Source: G963674685 sp964591275 (GTDB lineage: Bacteria; Lernaellota; Lernaellaia; JACKCT01). Taken from it: DNA of 24,868 nucleotides. The notes under the pieces were generated by a model. That model made no database searches, was not told the origin of the DNA, and saw nothing but the letters and a program-made list of their open reading frames with translations. The stretch covers positions 1 through 24,868 of the forward strand of contig CAZQAE010000072.1 of assembly GCA_964591275.1 (NCBI GenBank). Direction: 5' to 3'. Positions 14,618 through 22,249 of the stretch are shown in pieces; positions within the stretch are counted from its first letter, which is position 1, and each line of letters starts with the position of its first letter. The position numbers and the translations under genes are program-made.

Positions 14618-15856
14618 CTACTCCAACTTCTTTTTCACCGGCTCCAGATAGGTCTGCGGATTTTCGTAAATGTAGGCCGGACCGCGCTTCGCCCGGTATT
14701 TTTCGATGTTGAAGGGCTTTTCATGACCGTCGTCGCTTGCCCTGTATTCCGGTTCCTTGTACGGCGTGATCATCCCTTCGTAATTGCGCAGGATGATGGT
14801 GTCCCGCGAGCGGGAAATGACGTAGTTCGGCATGACGGGGATTTTTCCGCCGCCGCCGGGAGCGTCCACTACGAAGGTGGGCACCGCCAGCCCCGATGTA
14901 TGCCCGCGCAGCGCCTCGATGATTTCAATGCCTTTGCCGACCGTTGTGCGGAAATGCTCTATGCCCTGAGATAGATCGCACTGATAAAGGTAGTAGGGCC
15001 GCACGCGAATCCGCAGCAGTGCATGCACGAGCGCCTTCATGATTTGCGGGCTGTCGTTGACGCCGCGAAGCAGCACGCTCTGGTTGCCCAGCGGTGCCCC
15101 CGTGGAGGCCAGCTTGTGGCAGGCGACGGCGACTTCGTCCGTGATTTCCTTTGGGTGATTGGCTTGAATGTTCACGAAGACGGGATGGTATTTTTTGATG
15201 ATCTCGCACAATTCGTCAGTCACGCGCATCGGGCAAACCACCGGCATGCGCGTCCCGAGTCGGAGAATTTCCACGTGGGGAATCGCACTTAAGGTCTTGA
15301 GTACATACTCGATACGCTCGTCGCTTAAGGTCAGGGGGTCGCCGCCGGAGATGACGATGTCCCGCACTTCTTCGTGCTTTTCAATATATTCCACGCATTT
15401 ATCAAAAGTGCTTAAAAATGAGCGGTCCTTATTGACAACCAGCCGACGGCGAGTGCAGTGCCTGCAGAAGTTTGAACATTCGTCGGTGAGCAGAAGCAGC
15501 ACCCGGTCAGGATAGCGATGCGTCAATCCCGGCACCGGGCTGTCGGCGTCCTCGGCCAGCGGGTCGGCCATATCCGCCTCAGAGTATTCCACCTCCAATG
15601 CCGTGGGCACAAACTGCCGCCGGATTGGGCAGTAGGGATCATCCCAGTCCATGAGGGAAGCGATATAAGGCGTGATGGCCATTCTTAAGGTGATGATGCA
15701 GCGTCGCAGTTCATCTTCGGTTTTTGAATCGACCTCAAAGACTGTTTTGAGCCGGTCCACATCCTGGATGCGGTTTTGCATCTGCCAATGCCAGTCGTTC
15801 CATTTTTCGTCGGGAATATCGGCGTAGATTTCAGGTCGTTTGTTTTCCATTTTCAT
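14618..15856 (-). CDS. kamA: Lysine 2,3-aminomutase (radical SAM, PLP)
   Basis: A 412-residue radical-SAM enzyme converting L-lysine to L-beta-lysine, the first step of anaerobic lysine degradation. C127-C131-C134 (CSNFCRHC) bind the [4Fe-4S]/SAM cluster. PLP lysine K338 lies in GGGGKIP, and D294 (CDLS) and D331 (VVDAP) match the lysine side-chain recognition residues D293 and D330 of the Clostridium subterminale enzyme, with K337 as its PLP lysine. The preceding DPL..D.DSPVPGLTHRYPDRVL segment is also typical. These residues and the length separate it from the shorter EpmB, which modifies EF-P. It follows kdd by 59 bp on the same strand, supporting a catabolic role. beta-Lysine as osmolyte (AblA) is the alternative, but no ablB acetyltransferase is adjacent. 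Confidence 0.92.
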   Translation of the reverse strand: MKMENKRPEIYADIPDEKWNDWHWQMQNRIQDVDRLKTVFEVDSKTEDELRRCIITLRMAITPYIASLMDWDDPYCPIRRQFVPTALEVEYSEADMADPLAEDADSPVPGLTHRYPDRVLLLLTDECSNFCRHCTRRRLVVNKDRSFLSTFDKCVEYIEKHEEVRDIVISGGDPLTLSDERIEYVLKTLSAIPHVEILRLGTRMPVVCPMRVTDELCEIIKKYHPVFVNIQANHPKEITDEVAVACHKLASTGAPLGNQSVLLRGVNDSPQIMKALVHALLRIRVRPYYLYQCDLSQGIEHFRTTVGKGIEIIEALRGHTSGLAVPTFVVDAPGGGGKIPVMPNYVISRSRDTIILRNYEGMITPYKEPEYRASDDGHEKPFNIEKYRAKRGPAYIYENPQTYLEPVKKKLE

Positions 15857-15915
15857 CGTCTGGCTCCGTCTTACTCAAATGTTCCAATTTTTATAGCGAT
15901 CTGTTTGCGCGACGC

Positions 15916-16953
15916 TTAGGCGTAACGCTTCGTATACAGTTTGCGAATGTACTCGTTTTCACGCACCAGCGAAAGGGCATGCTCGGCGTGGCCTTTCGTG
16001 TAGCCGTTGCCGATAATCATGGTTACATCCTTGCCGATTCCTTCGGCGCCCAGCGCGGCTTTCGTGAAATCCGTAGCCATGGAAAAGAAATAAACTACGC
16101 CGTCGTCTTTGGCGGACAGGATGCTGCCCATCTCGCAGTTTTCTCTTGACACACAGTTGATCACAACGTCGACCAGTTCGCCGCCAGTGACGCGCTCCAC
16201 CTCGCCGTAAAAGGCCAGGGCGTCATCGGCGGGAGCGATAACGACATCGTCCACAAATCCCGATTCGCGCACCAGGCTCTCAACCTCTTTGCGGCGAATG
16301 GCGGCGATCACGCGGCCATTTTCCCCGACCTGTTTTTTAGCTTCGCACAGGCACAACATACCGCTTTTGCCATTGGCGCCGATGACCAGCACCGTGTCGC
16401 CTTCTTTAACGAGTTTGGCAACCTGCGCGGCCGCTCCGGCCACATCCAGCACGGCCAGAGCAAGTTTTTGCGGCATGTCGCTCGGCAACTTGACCCATAT
16501 TCCCGACTCAAAAAGAATGGCCTGCGCTTCGACGTCCACCTGATCCACATTCATGCGCACTTCCTTGAATCGACTGATGGAAAGCGGCGTCAGCGACAGC
16601 GACACGAGGCTCGCGATGGGGTCCCCCGGCGCCAGGTCGATTTTTCCTTGCAACGCGGAGCCTATTTTCGCCACCTTTCCCACGAACATGCCGCCGGATC
16701 CGGTCCAGGGATTTTTCTGTTTTCCATACTTGCCGACGATTTCGGCGATGATTCCCGTAACCTTTTTTTCGTCGCCCCCGGCTTTGTCGGCAATCACCTT
16801 GAAGCTGGCCGAGTCGATGTTCAGTGTTTCGACGTCGCAAAGGATTTCGTTGTCGTACAGAATCGACATATCGTTGTTGACGACAAGGGCAGGCTGCGGC
16901 AAAACCCCTTTCGGCTCAACGACGCGATGGACGCCATATTTATTTCCTTGCAC
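15916..16953 (-). CDS. kdd: L-erythro-3,5-diaminohexanoate dehydrogenase
   Basis: A 345-residue NAD(P)-dependent dehydrogenase that deaminates L-erythro-3,5-diaminohexanoate to 5-amino-3-oxohexanoate in lysine fermentation. Family signatures are plain: KYGVHRVVEPKGVLPQPA at the start, LNIDSASF, GSGGMFVGKV, SLTPL, ILFESGIWV, and the nucleotide-binding VLVIGANGKSG; near the end come YFFSMATDFTKAALGAEG and GNGYTKGHAEHAL. I chose GTG at 16953 because GGAGG sits 5 bases before it and the protein then begins at the conserved KYG region. Upstream in-frame ATGs would add up to 63 residues without family similarity and lack ribosome sites. Kdd needs the product of lysine 5,6-aminomutase (KamDE), not found here. 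It is first in a two-gene unit with kamA. Confidence 0.93.
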   Translation of the reverse strand: MQGNKYGVHRVVEPKGVLPQPALVVNNDMSILYDNEILCDVETLNIDSASFKVIADKAGGDEKKVTGIIAEIVGKYGKQKNPWTGSGGMFVGKVAKIGSALQGKIDLAPGDPIASLVSLSLTPLSISRFKEVRMNVDQVDVEAQAILFESGIWVKLPSDMPQKLALAVLDVAGAAAQVAKLVKEGDTVLVIGANGKSGMLCLCEAKKQVGENGRVIAAIRRKEVESLVRESGFVDDVVIAPADDALAFYGEVERVTGGELVDVVINCVSRENCEMGSILSAKDDGVVYFFSMATDFTKAALGAEGIGKDVTMIIGNGYTKGHAEHALSLVRENEYIRKLYTKRYA

Positions 16954-17062
16954 GATTTCCTCCGAAGTATTTAGCCAACATTCCCTGTAAAAACTTTCAG
17001 TCATGTCTTGGAGGGAATAGATCAAATTCGCGCATTTCGCAAGCTTGGGGGAAAGTCCGGAT

Positions 17063-18484
17063 TTAGCTCCGTCGCGCCGCCTTCCACCAGCGAAGGGCCA
17101 CGCGGACCATTTGCCGAAAAATCCCGAATCCAGCAAGCCCAAGGACGCGGGCGATTTGATTCGGGCGAAAATAAAAGCTCAGCATTGCGCGCCCGCGCAT
17201 TCTATTGACCGCCTCCGGGGGCAGCCCCGGAAGCCAAAGCGATGCGGTGGCCTGTCCAATGCCGCCAAAGGCGTTTTCCGGCAGATAATTTTTTTCCATG
17301 GCTGTTTCGTAAAGGGACGATCCCACGAAAGGCGCTGCCGAGTAGAACTGCGCGAAATCCAAATCCGAGGCCAGCGCATCTTTAAGAGTTCTTTTCATCG
17401 ACGCGGGAGTCTCTCCGGGCAATCCAAAAATGAAATGGCCGAGAGTTTTCATCCCGGCGTTGCGCGCCATTTGAATCGGCGTGCGAAAATCCGTTGACCC
17501 AAGCTTCTTTCCGATTCCCGCCTGCACGGTCTCGTCCGTGGATTCGATACCGAAACTGATCATCCAGCAACCCGCCGCGCTCATGCTTTCGAGCATCTGC
17601 GCGTCCACGGTGTCGGTTCGGCTGTTGCAGGTCCAGCGAATCCCAGGAGTTTCGCGCCGCATCGCTTCGGCGAGATCCATCACGAAGCTCTTTTTGATGG
17701 TGAAGGTATCGGCCCATATGAAAAAATCATGGACATGGAAATCTCGACGGTCGCGACAAATCTCCTCGATGACGGATTCGACGCTACGAAACCGGAGCGA
17801 ATGACCGTAATAAGCCCCAGCGGTGCAAAACGAGCAGTGATGGGGACATCCGCGGTGGGGCGACAGACATAGCTGTCTTTGCCGGCGAAAGGGCAGGCTG
17901 TACAAATCCCGATCAACTTTTTCCCAGGCCGGAAAAGGAAGGCGATCCAGATTCTCGATAAAAGGTCTGCTCGGATTGCGGCGCGGGCCATTTTGTCCTT
18001 GAAGGCTCAAGCCCCGGATATCTTCGAGACCCTCGCCTTGTCTTTGAAACTCAATCAACTCCCCAAAACTTTCTTCCGGTTCGCCGCGAATGACGTAATC
18101 TATGGGCGGATTATCACGCAGCAGTTCCAGGTCGAGAACGCTGGCATGAACGCCGCAGGCGGCAATGGCGGTCTCCGGCAGCGTTTCTTTTATGCTGTGC
18201 GCCGTCATCGTGTCGTCAGCGATGCTCGGCGTGGAAAACGCCAGAACGCACAGATCGGGTTTGAATTGACTCAATATTTTCAGCAGTTCGCGCAGTGAAA
18301 TAACCGCCGCCGGGCAGTCGAAAACCCGCGGCGCATGCCCAGCCGCCAGGGCGATTGCCGCCAGGTAGGCCAAGGTTACGGGAGGCCACTGTGTTGTCCA
18401 TATGGAAGCCCGCTGCGTGCATCGGCCTTCCCGCGTGAAAGAGGCGTTGTCCGAAAGCGGACCGTTGACGAGGGCGATTTTCAT
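17063..18484 (-). CDS. B12-binding-domain radical SAM protein, function unknown
   Basis: A 473-residue protein with an N-terminal Rossmann-like region of the cobalamin-binding type (residues about 1-145, containing PPVTLAYLAAIA and ending in VIRGEPEESF), then a radical-SAM domain with CPHHCSFC (C213, C217, C220), GIESTDETVQAGIGKK and HFIFGLPGET. The C-terminal 80 residues are basic and hydrophobic, ending with several arginines. The family includes methyltransferases and cyclases acting on lipids, cofactors or peptides; the substrate cannot be inferred. The ATG at 18484 was preferred over an in-frame TTG at 18496; neither has a strong ribosome site. It is 16 bp downstream of the glycosyltransferase gene, so the two probably act in one pathway, perhaps making a glycosylated lipid or cell-surface component. 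Confidence 0.82.
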   Translation of the reverse strand: MKIALVNGPLSDNASFTREGRCTQRASIWTTQWPPVTLAYLAAIALAAGHAPRVFDCPAAVISLRELLKILSQFKPDLCVLAFSTPSIADDTMTAHSIKETLPETAIAACGVHASVLDLELLRDNPPIDYVIRGEPEESFGELIEFQRQGEGLEDIRGLSLQGQNGPRRNPSRPFIENLDRLPFPAWEKVDRDLYSLPFRRQRQLCLSPHRGCPHHCSFCTAGAYYGHSLRFRSVESVIEEICRDRRDFHVHDFFIWADTFTIKKSFVMDLAEAMRRETPGIRWTCNSRTDTVDAQMLESMSAAGCWMISFGIESTDETVQAGIGKKLGSTDFRTPIQMARNAGMKTLGHFIFGLPGETPASMKRTLKDALASDLDFAQFYSAAPFVGSSLYETAMEKNYLPENAFGGIGQATASLWLPGLPPEAVNRMRGRAMLSFYFRPNQIARVLGLAGFGIFRQMVRVALRWWKAARRS

Positions 18485-18500
18485 GATTGTTCGCAAAACT

Positions 18501-19178
18501 TCACGACGTTAATCGTTCACGAAAGATCGTTGCCAGAATGCGAAGCCCGTTGTGAATACGCCGAAAACCGGTTCTGCCCCCCGTTCGTGCTTTCCGGGTG
18601 ACGGGAATTTCCCTGACTTCAACACCTGCCTTTAAGGCCTTGCACAGCATCTCGGTTTCGATCTCATATTGCTTTGAAACCAGGTGCATCGAGGCGGCGA
18701 GTTCCCGGCTAACGGCTCGGAAACCGGATTGGGAATCGGTCACGCGACTTCCGAAAAGCAGATTGATAAGCCCGCTCATAAAGCGATTTCCAAAATAATT
18801 CAGTCGCGAGATGCCGCCCTTTTCAATGTCGCCGATGAATTTTGACCCATTGACGAATCGGGCCCCTTCGTCAACCTGTCGCATTAGAGTCGGCAAATCC
18901 TCGGGGTGATCCTGCCCGTCGCCGTCCATGAAAATCAAAGAAAGACTATCGGCCTCCCGGATTCCTCTTTGCAGCGCAATCCCCTTGCCCGAGTTTGAGT
19001 CCATGCGGATGAGTTTGACGCCCTCGCATCCTGCGGCAATGCTCGCCGTTTCGTCGGTGGAGCCGTCGTCCACGACGAGGATTTTGGCGGCGGGAACAAT
19101 GCCCTTGAGGCTTGTGAGTACGGCGCCGATGGACTGCGCTTCATTGTGGCAGGGAATGATGATGGTCCATTGCTTCAT
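18501..19178 (-). CDS. Family 2 glycosyltransferase (dolichol-phosphate mannose synthase-like)
   Basis: A 225-residue GT-A fold transferase. It shows IIIPCHNEA at the N-terminus, VVDDGSTDET (35-44), the metal-binding DGDGQDHPED (D85/D87) and DSQSGFRA, which together mark the DPM1/polyprenyl-phosphate glycosyltransferase branch of GT2. No membrane segments are evident, so it is likely a membrane-associated cytoplasmic enzyme moving a sugar from a nucleotide donor to a polyprenyl phosphate or lipid. Its start MKQWTIIIPCHNEA is the standard N-terminus. It leads a two-gene unit with the radical-SAM protein. Donor and acceptor are unknown. Confidence 0.88.
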   Translation of the reverse strand: MKQWTIIIPCHNEAQSIGAVLTSLKGIVPAAKILVVDDGSTDETASIAAGCEGVKLIRMDSNSGKGIALQRGIREADSLSLIFMDGDGQDHPEDLPTLMRQVDEGARFVNGSKFIGDIEKGGISRLNYFGNRFMSGLINLLFGSRVTDSQSGFRAVSRELAASMHLVSKQYEIETEMLCKALKAGVEVREIPVTRKARTGGRTGFRRIHNGLRILATIFRERLTS

Positions 19179-19334
19179 GGCGTCAGGCTTTCATCCGGCG
19201 CCGCGATTTCGCATCCCTGGGCTCCGATTGTTGGGGAAAAATTGAGCATCCCATAGGTTTCACCTTGAAAAGCCTTTAATGTCAATGCTTTTCGTCAAAG
19301 TTAATCCAGGTGGTTTTGAGGGTGCAATTTTTAC

Positions 19335-19363
19335 TTGACCTGCACAAAATAATTGTGTTAAAT
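19335..19363 (+). promoter_or_regulatory. Sigma-70-type promoter of the small lipoprotein gene
   Basis: TTGACC (19335-19340) and TTAAAT (19358-19363) are separated by exactly 17 bp, about 90 bp before the ATG at 19454. The spacer contains the interrupted palindrome CACAA-N5-TTGTG (19343-19357), which could be an operator. Confidence 0.6.
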
Positions 19364-19453
19364 GCGTTTCGATCTAGCTTTTTGCGTCATTTTGGTTGGC
19401 AAAACGGATAGATCGTTTGATTGAGAACTAACACCGCAAGGAGGGAACGAAGA

Positions 19454-19843
19454 ATGTTGAGCAAAAAATTTATGTTTCTGGCCCTGGTCGCTTCGCTGGT
19501 TATGGCTCTGAGCTTTGCCGTTGCCTGTGGCGACGACGATGACGACGACGACGATGACGATGACGACGACGCCGACGACGACGACGACGACGATGACGAC
19601 GACGACTACACGGTTGTCGGCCAATGCGACACGCAGGACGTTTACGACGCCATGGTATGGTTGTTCGAAGATTGCTATCAGCTCGAAGATAGCGACGGAA
19701 ACATCATGGACGCCGAAATGGCTTGTGAAAATTCCGAACTTGAAACCGTCGACTGCTTCATGGGCTGCTACGATGACGCCGACGCGTGCGGCGGTGAAGG
19801 CGATGATCCCTTGGCGGACTGCCTCATGGATTGCCTAGCCTAA
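19454..19843 (+). CDS. Small poly-Asp lipoprotein with eight conserved cysteines (paralog A)
   Basis: A 129-residue protein from the ATG at 19454, which has AAGGAGGG 8 bases upstream; upstream in-frame starts were rejected. It has a lipoprotein signal ending FAVAC, then Gly and a run of 13 Asp, one Ala and 11 Asp (19532-19606), followed by a compact domain of about 75 residues. The domain's cysteines are spaced C-x15-C-x16-C-x9-C-x3-C-x6-C-x10-C-x3-C, and this is shared with the next gene. A surface-exposed, disulfide-stabilised domain on an acidic tether is the natural reading; the Asp run could bind Ca2+ or simply act as spacer. No known domain was recognised. It has its own promoter and a strong terminator. 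Confidence 0.82.
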   Translation: MLSKKFMFLALVASLVMALSFAVACGDDDDDDDDDDDDDADDDDDDDDDDDYTVVGQCDTQDVYDAMVWLFEDCYQLEDSDGNIMDAEMACENSELETVDCFMGCYDDADACGGEGDDPLADCLMDCLA

Positions 19844-19866
19844 TCGAATCCAGACAAAAGTAAGAC

Positions 19867-19898
19867 AAAAACCCCGGGATCAACCCCGGGGTTTTTTT
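19867..19898 (+). terminator. Strong intrinsic terminator
   Basis: AAAAACCCCGGG (19867-19878) pairs perfectly with CCCGGGGTTTTT (19885-19896) around six bases, ending in a seven-T run (19892-19898), 24 bp after the first small lipoprotein gene. The A/U flanks make it potentially bidirectional. Confidence 0.92.
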
Positions 19899-20010
19899 GT
19901 GCTCTTTAAGATATTCGCGAAATTTGCTATATTGTTGAATAGTTTTGTTGGATTTCATTTCCCTGGTCGCCTGAATGCATTTTGTCATCCGGCGCTTTTG
20001 GAAGGACCCC

Positions 20011-20382
20011 ATGACGCAACTCAAAATCTTGTTTCTTTTGATGGCGGTATTTTCCGTGTTTCTGCTCATCGACTGCACAAGTAGCGGCGATGATGACGAC
20101 GAAGAGATGGACGATCAGGATGTCGATGACGACGACAATCTGCCTGACGATACTTGTGAAACTCCCGAAGTTCGCGAAAACATCGAGTGGCTTTTTGAAA
20201 GCTGCTACTCGTTTCTAGACGCCCAGGATGACCCCATCTCCGTGGACGATGTTTGCGAATTATCGCCGAGCGCGATTCAATGCTACAACGATTGCGCCGA
20301 AAAAGCCGAGGAATGCGGGGGCGACGAAGACCCCTTGCTGGGTTGCATGATCGATTGCGGACTGGACGACCTATCGGCTTGA
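20011..20382 (+). CDS. Small acidic lipoprotein with eight conserved cysteines (paralog B)
   Basis: A 123-residue protein starting at the ATG at 20011 (AAGGA just upstream), with signal peptide and lipobox LIDC, then an Asp/Glu-rich linker that is less regular than in paralog A (GDDDDEEMDDQDVDDDD). The following domain repeats paralog A's cysteine pattern: C-x15-C-x16-C-x8-C-x3-C-x6-C-x9-C-x3-C. It also shares WLFE(D/S)CY, (E/A)CGG and DPL. Beyond that the sequences have diverged, so duplication is old. A terminator separates it from paralog A, so it probably has its own promoter, although none is clear in the 168-bp gap. Its stop lies 8 bp from the convergent arabinofuranosidase gene. Function unknown. 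Confidence 0.8.
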   Translation: MTQLKILFLLMAVFSVFLLIDCTSSGDDDDEEMDDQDVDDDDNLPDDTCETPEVRENIEWLFESCYSFLDAQDDPISVDDVCELSPSAIQCYNDCAEKAEECGGDEDPLLGCMIDCGLDDLSA

Positions 20383-20390
20383 AAGAGTCA

Positions 20391-21875
20391 TTATTTGCCG
20401 ACCATTGTTCCAACCACGGCGGCGATGCTCGCCGGGGGCAGTTCCACGCTGAATCCACCCTTTCCATCCTTGATTTCAACCTCGGATACGCCGACTTCAT
20501 CGGGCTTGTCGAAAGTGTTGCGTGCATCCGGGTGAGGCCCTTTCAGAAGGAGAAGCCGATTGAAATGCACTCCCGGGCATTCCAACTCGATCCTCATCGG
20601 AGCTTCGTATCGACGCTGGATCAAGGTGATTCCGACGCGATGGCCGTTTGTGGCCGCATGAGCCGACACGAGCGGCGCTTTCCGTGCCGCCGGAATCGCT
20701 CCAAGCTTTTTTGAAAAGTACGTCGGACCCTCGACCTCGCATGGAATCCGGTGCCCGACGAGCGTGGAAGCAAACATCTGCATGACGTACCAGGGTGGCG
20801 TTTTCACGATTTGCCCGGCGTTGGTTTGCAAAAGCCCCAGCACATTGAAGGCCTGCGCGAGATTGGCCAGGGAAACAACTTCGCAGTGATCCACCAGGGT
20901 TCCGACCATGCCCGCTACGGAGACCGCGTCGCGCATGCGCCAGAAAACCTGGTATATCTGCAAAAACCACCACCAGAGATTCCATTCGTCCAAAGCAATT
21001 TTCATCCGGTGATTTTCGCCGAGGACGCTTTGCATCTGCCCGGCGACGAAGCGCAGTTTCCGATCAAGTTCCAGATAAGCCGACGCCAGACTGTAGTGGG
21101 ATTTTTGGTTGCCGGGTATTCGCATGACCAGATATTGCGGCTTGTTCGTGCTGGGCAGATACACGTGGAGCGAAAGATACGCCGCCTGGCCCTCGATGCG
21201 CGATAATACGATGGGATTCCAGTTTGGCCATAAATCGCAGGCGCCAACAACAACAGGTGTTATTTCCGGCGATTGCTCACGCATGAGGCGCTCAAATTGC
21301 AGGTATCGCTTCGCGTAATTTGAAGGATCGCTGTGGCCGTATGCCCAAAAGCCAAACTGCTCATTTCCGATGCCCCAGATTCGCACGTCCCATGGTTTTG
21401 TCCGACCGTTTTCAGCGCGCTTTTTTCCCCACGGCGTTTCCGGCGCGCCGTTGCAATACTGAACCCAGTCGGCGGCTTCTGTCGGCGTTCCCTTCGCCAA
21501 ATTGATGTTGATATAGGGTTCGGCACTTAAATCCCGGCAGAGTGAAAGAAACTCATCCGTTCCGAAATGATTGGGATCCGAGGGGCCGATCCAGGGACCG
21601 TATTTTTTCCAAAATAAATTGGGCTTTTCCGGGCGATTCAGGCCGATGCCGTCCGTCCAGTGATAGCCGTCGGCAAACAGACCGCCCGGCCACCTGAGGC
21701 AGGACACGCGCATGTCATTTAAAGCCTTAACCGCTTCGGGGCGTGCTTTCCCCTTGGCGTCCAGAAGACCACCCTGATAGAGGCTTTTGGCCATATTTTC
21801 CAGAAAATGCCCGAATATTTTCGGGTCGATTTTCGGACCTGCTTTTCGGACATCGACCGTAACTTTCGCGTTCAT
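20391..21875 (-). CDS. GH51-type alpha-L-arabinofuranosidase
   Basis: A 494-residue retaining glycosidase. The catalytic acid/base E172 is in IWGIGNEQFG and the nucleophile E297 in ALDEWNLWWW, with LRWPGGLFADGYHW (60-73) upstream, all hallmarks of GH51 enzymes that remove terminal arabinofuranosyl groups from arabinoxylan or arabinan oligosaccharides. A beta-sandwich domain fills the C-terminus. There is no signal peptide, so it acts on imported oligosaccharides in the cytoplasm. GGAGAA lies 9 bases before the ATG. No sugar transporter, regulator or other glycosidase is adjacent, so it is an isolated catabolic gene. A related GH51 specificity such as endoglucanase is less likely. Confidence 0.9.
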   Translation of the reverse strand: MNAKVTVDVRKAGPKIDPKIFGHFLENMAKSLYQGGLLDAKGKARPEAVKALNDMRVSCLRWPGGLFADGYHWTDGIGLNRPEKPNLFWKKYGPWIGPSDPNHFGTDEFLSLCRDLSAEPYININLAKGTPTEAADWVQYCNGAPETPWGKKRAENGRTKPWDVRIWGIGNEQFGFWAYGHSDPSNYAKRYLQFERLMREQSPEITPVVVGACDLWPNWNPIVLSRIEGQAAYLSLHVYLPSTNKPQYLVMRIPGNQKSHYSLASAYLELDRKLRFVAGQMQSVLGENHRMKIALDEWNLWWWFLQIYQVFWRMRDAVSVAGMVGTLVDHCEVVSLANLAQAFNVLGLLQTNAGQIVKTPPWYVMQMFASTLVGHRIPCEVEGPTYFSKKLGAIPAARKAPLVSAHAATNGHRVGITLIQRRYEAPMRIELECPGVHFNRLLLLKGPHPDARNTFDKPDEVGVSEVEIKDGKGGFSVELPPASIAAVVGTMVGK

Positions 21876-21943
21876 TGAGGTTAGTTCTCCTATCTAACGC
21901 AGTCTTTTGCCTCAACCAAATGGAAATTGCTTTGCGTGCAATG

Positions 21944-21967
21944 GTCCCATAGGGACAATTGAAAATA
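21944..21967 (+). repeat. Dispersed repeat GTCCCATAGGGAC-ATTGAAAATA, copy 1
   Basis: A 24-bp element: the palindromic GTCCCATAGGGAC followed by AATTGAAAATA. It matches the copy at 22014-22037 at 23 of 24 positions, with start points 70 bp apart. The ATTGAAA tail recalls CRISPR repeat ends, but there is no regular array. Confidence 0.8.
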
Positions 21968-22013
21968 GCCCGTCGTTTTAACGGCGGGAACGGGATGGCC
22001 AACATATTTTTTC

Positions 22014-22037
22014 GTCCCATAGGGACGATTGAAAATA
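22014..22037 (+). repeat. Dispersed repeat GTCCCATAGGGAC-ATTGAAAATA, copy 2
   Basis: Second direct copy, GTCCCATAGGGAC followed by GATTGAAAATA, extended by a C at 22013 so that CGTCCCATAGGGACG is palindromic. Confidence 0.8.
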
Positions 22038-22070
22038 AGGCGACTCAATTTTCTCATTACCGCGCTCCAC

Positions 22071-22094
22071 AATTCAAGCGTCCCGATGGGACGC
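22071..22094 (-). repeat. Inverted, diverged copy of the GTCCC repeat
   Basis: GCGTCCCGATGGGACGC (22078-22094) preceded by AATTCAA reads on the minus strand as a GTCCCATCGGGAC palindrome followed by a TTGAATT tail, the same layout as the two direct copies upstream. Confidence 0.6.
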
Positions 22095-22118
22095 GATTCC
22101 CCGGTTACGCCACGTAAA

Positions 22119-22136
22119 CCCCCAATAAATTGGGGG
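22119..22136. repeat. CCCCCAAT / ATTGGGGG hairpin
   Basis: A perfect 8-bp stem with a 2-base spacer. No T-run follows, so it is more likely part of the repeat cluster than a terminator. Confidence 0.55.
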
Positions 22137-22212
22137 CCTATTTTCGCATTGTCCCTACAGGACGCACGGGCCCACCCGCGGTGCTTGCGAAAGTAGTCGG
22201 TGCCTTTTAAAT

Positions 22213-22240
22213 TCATACCTCATACTTCATACTTCATACT
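22213..22240. repeat. Four tandem heptamers TCATACT
   Basis: Units start at 22213 (TCATACC), 22220, 22227 and 22234 (TCATACT each). As at 2855-2896, the period is 7 bp and a GGACAAGC hairpin follows downstream. Confidence 0.9.
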
Positions 22241-22249
22241 TCCGCTTGT

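Noticed and set aside
21944..22094. Possible CRISPR array
   Set aside because: Only two similar direct units and one inverted relative, unequal spacing, and no cas gene within the window.
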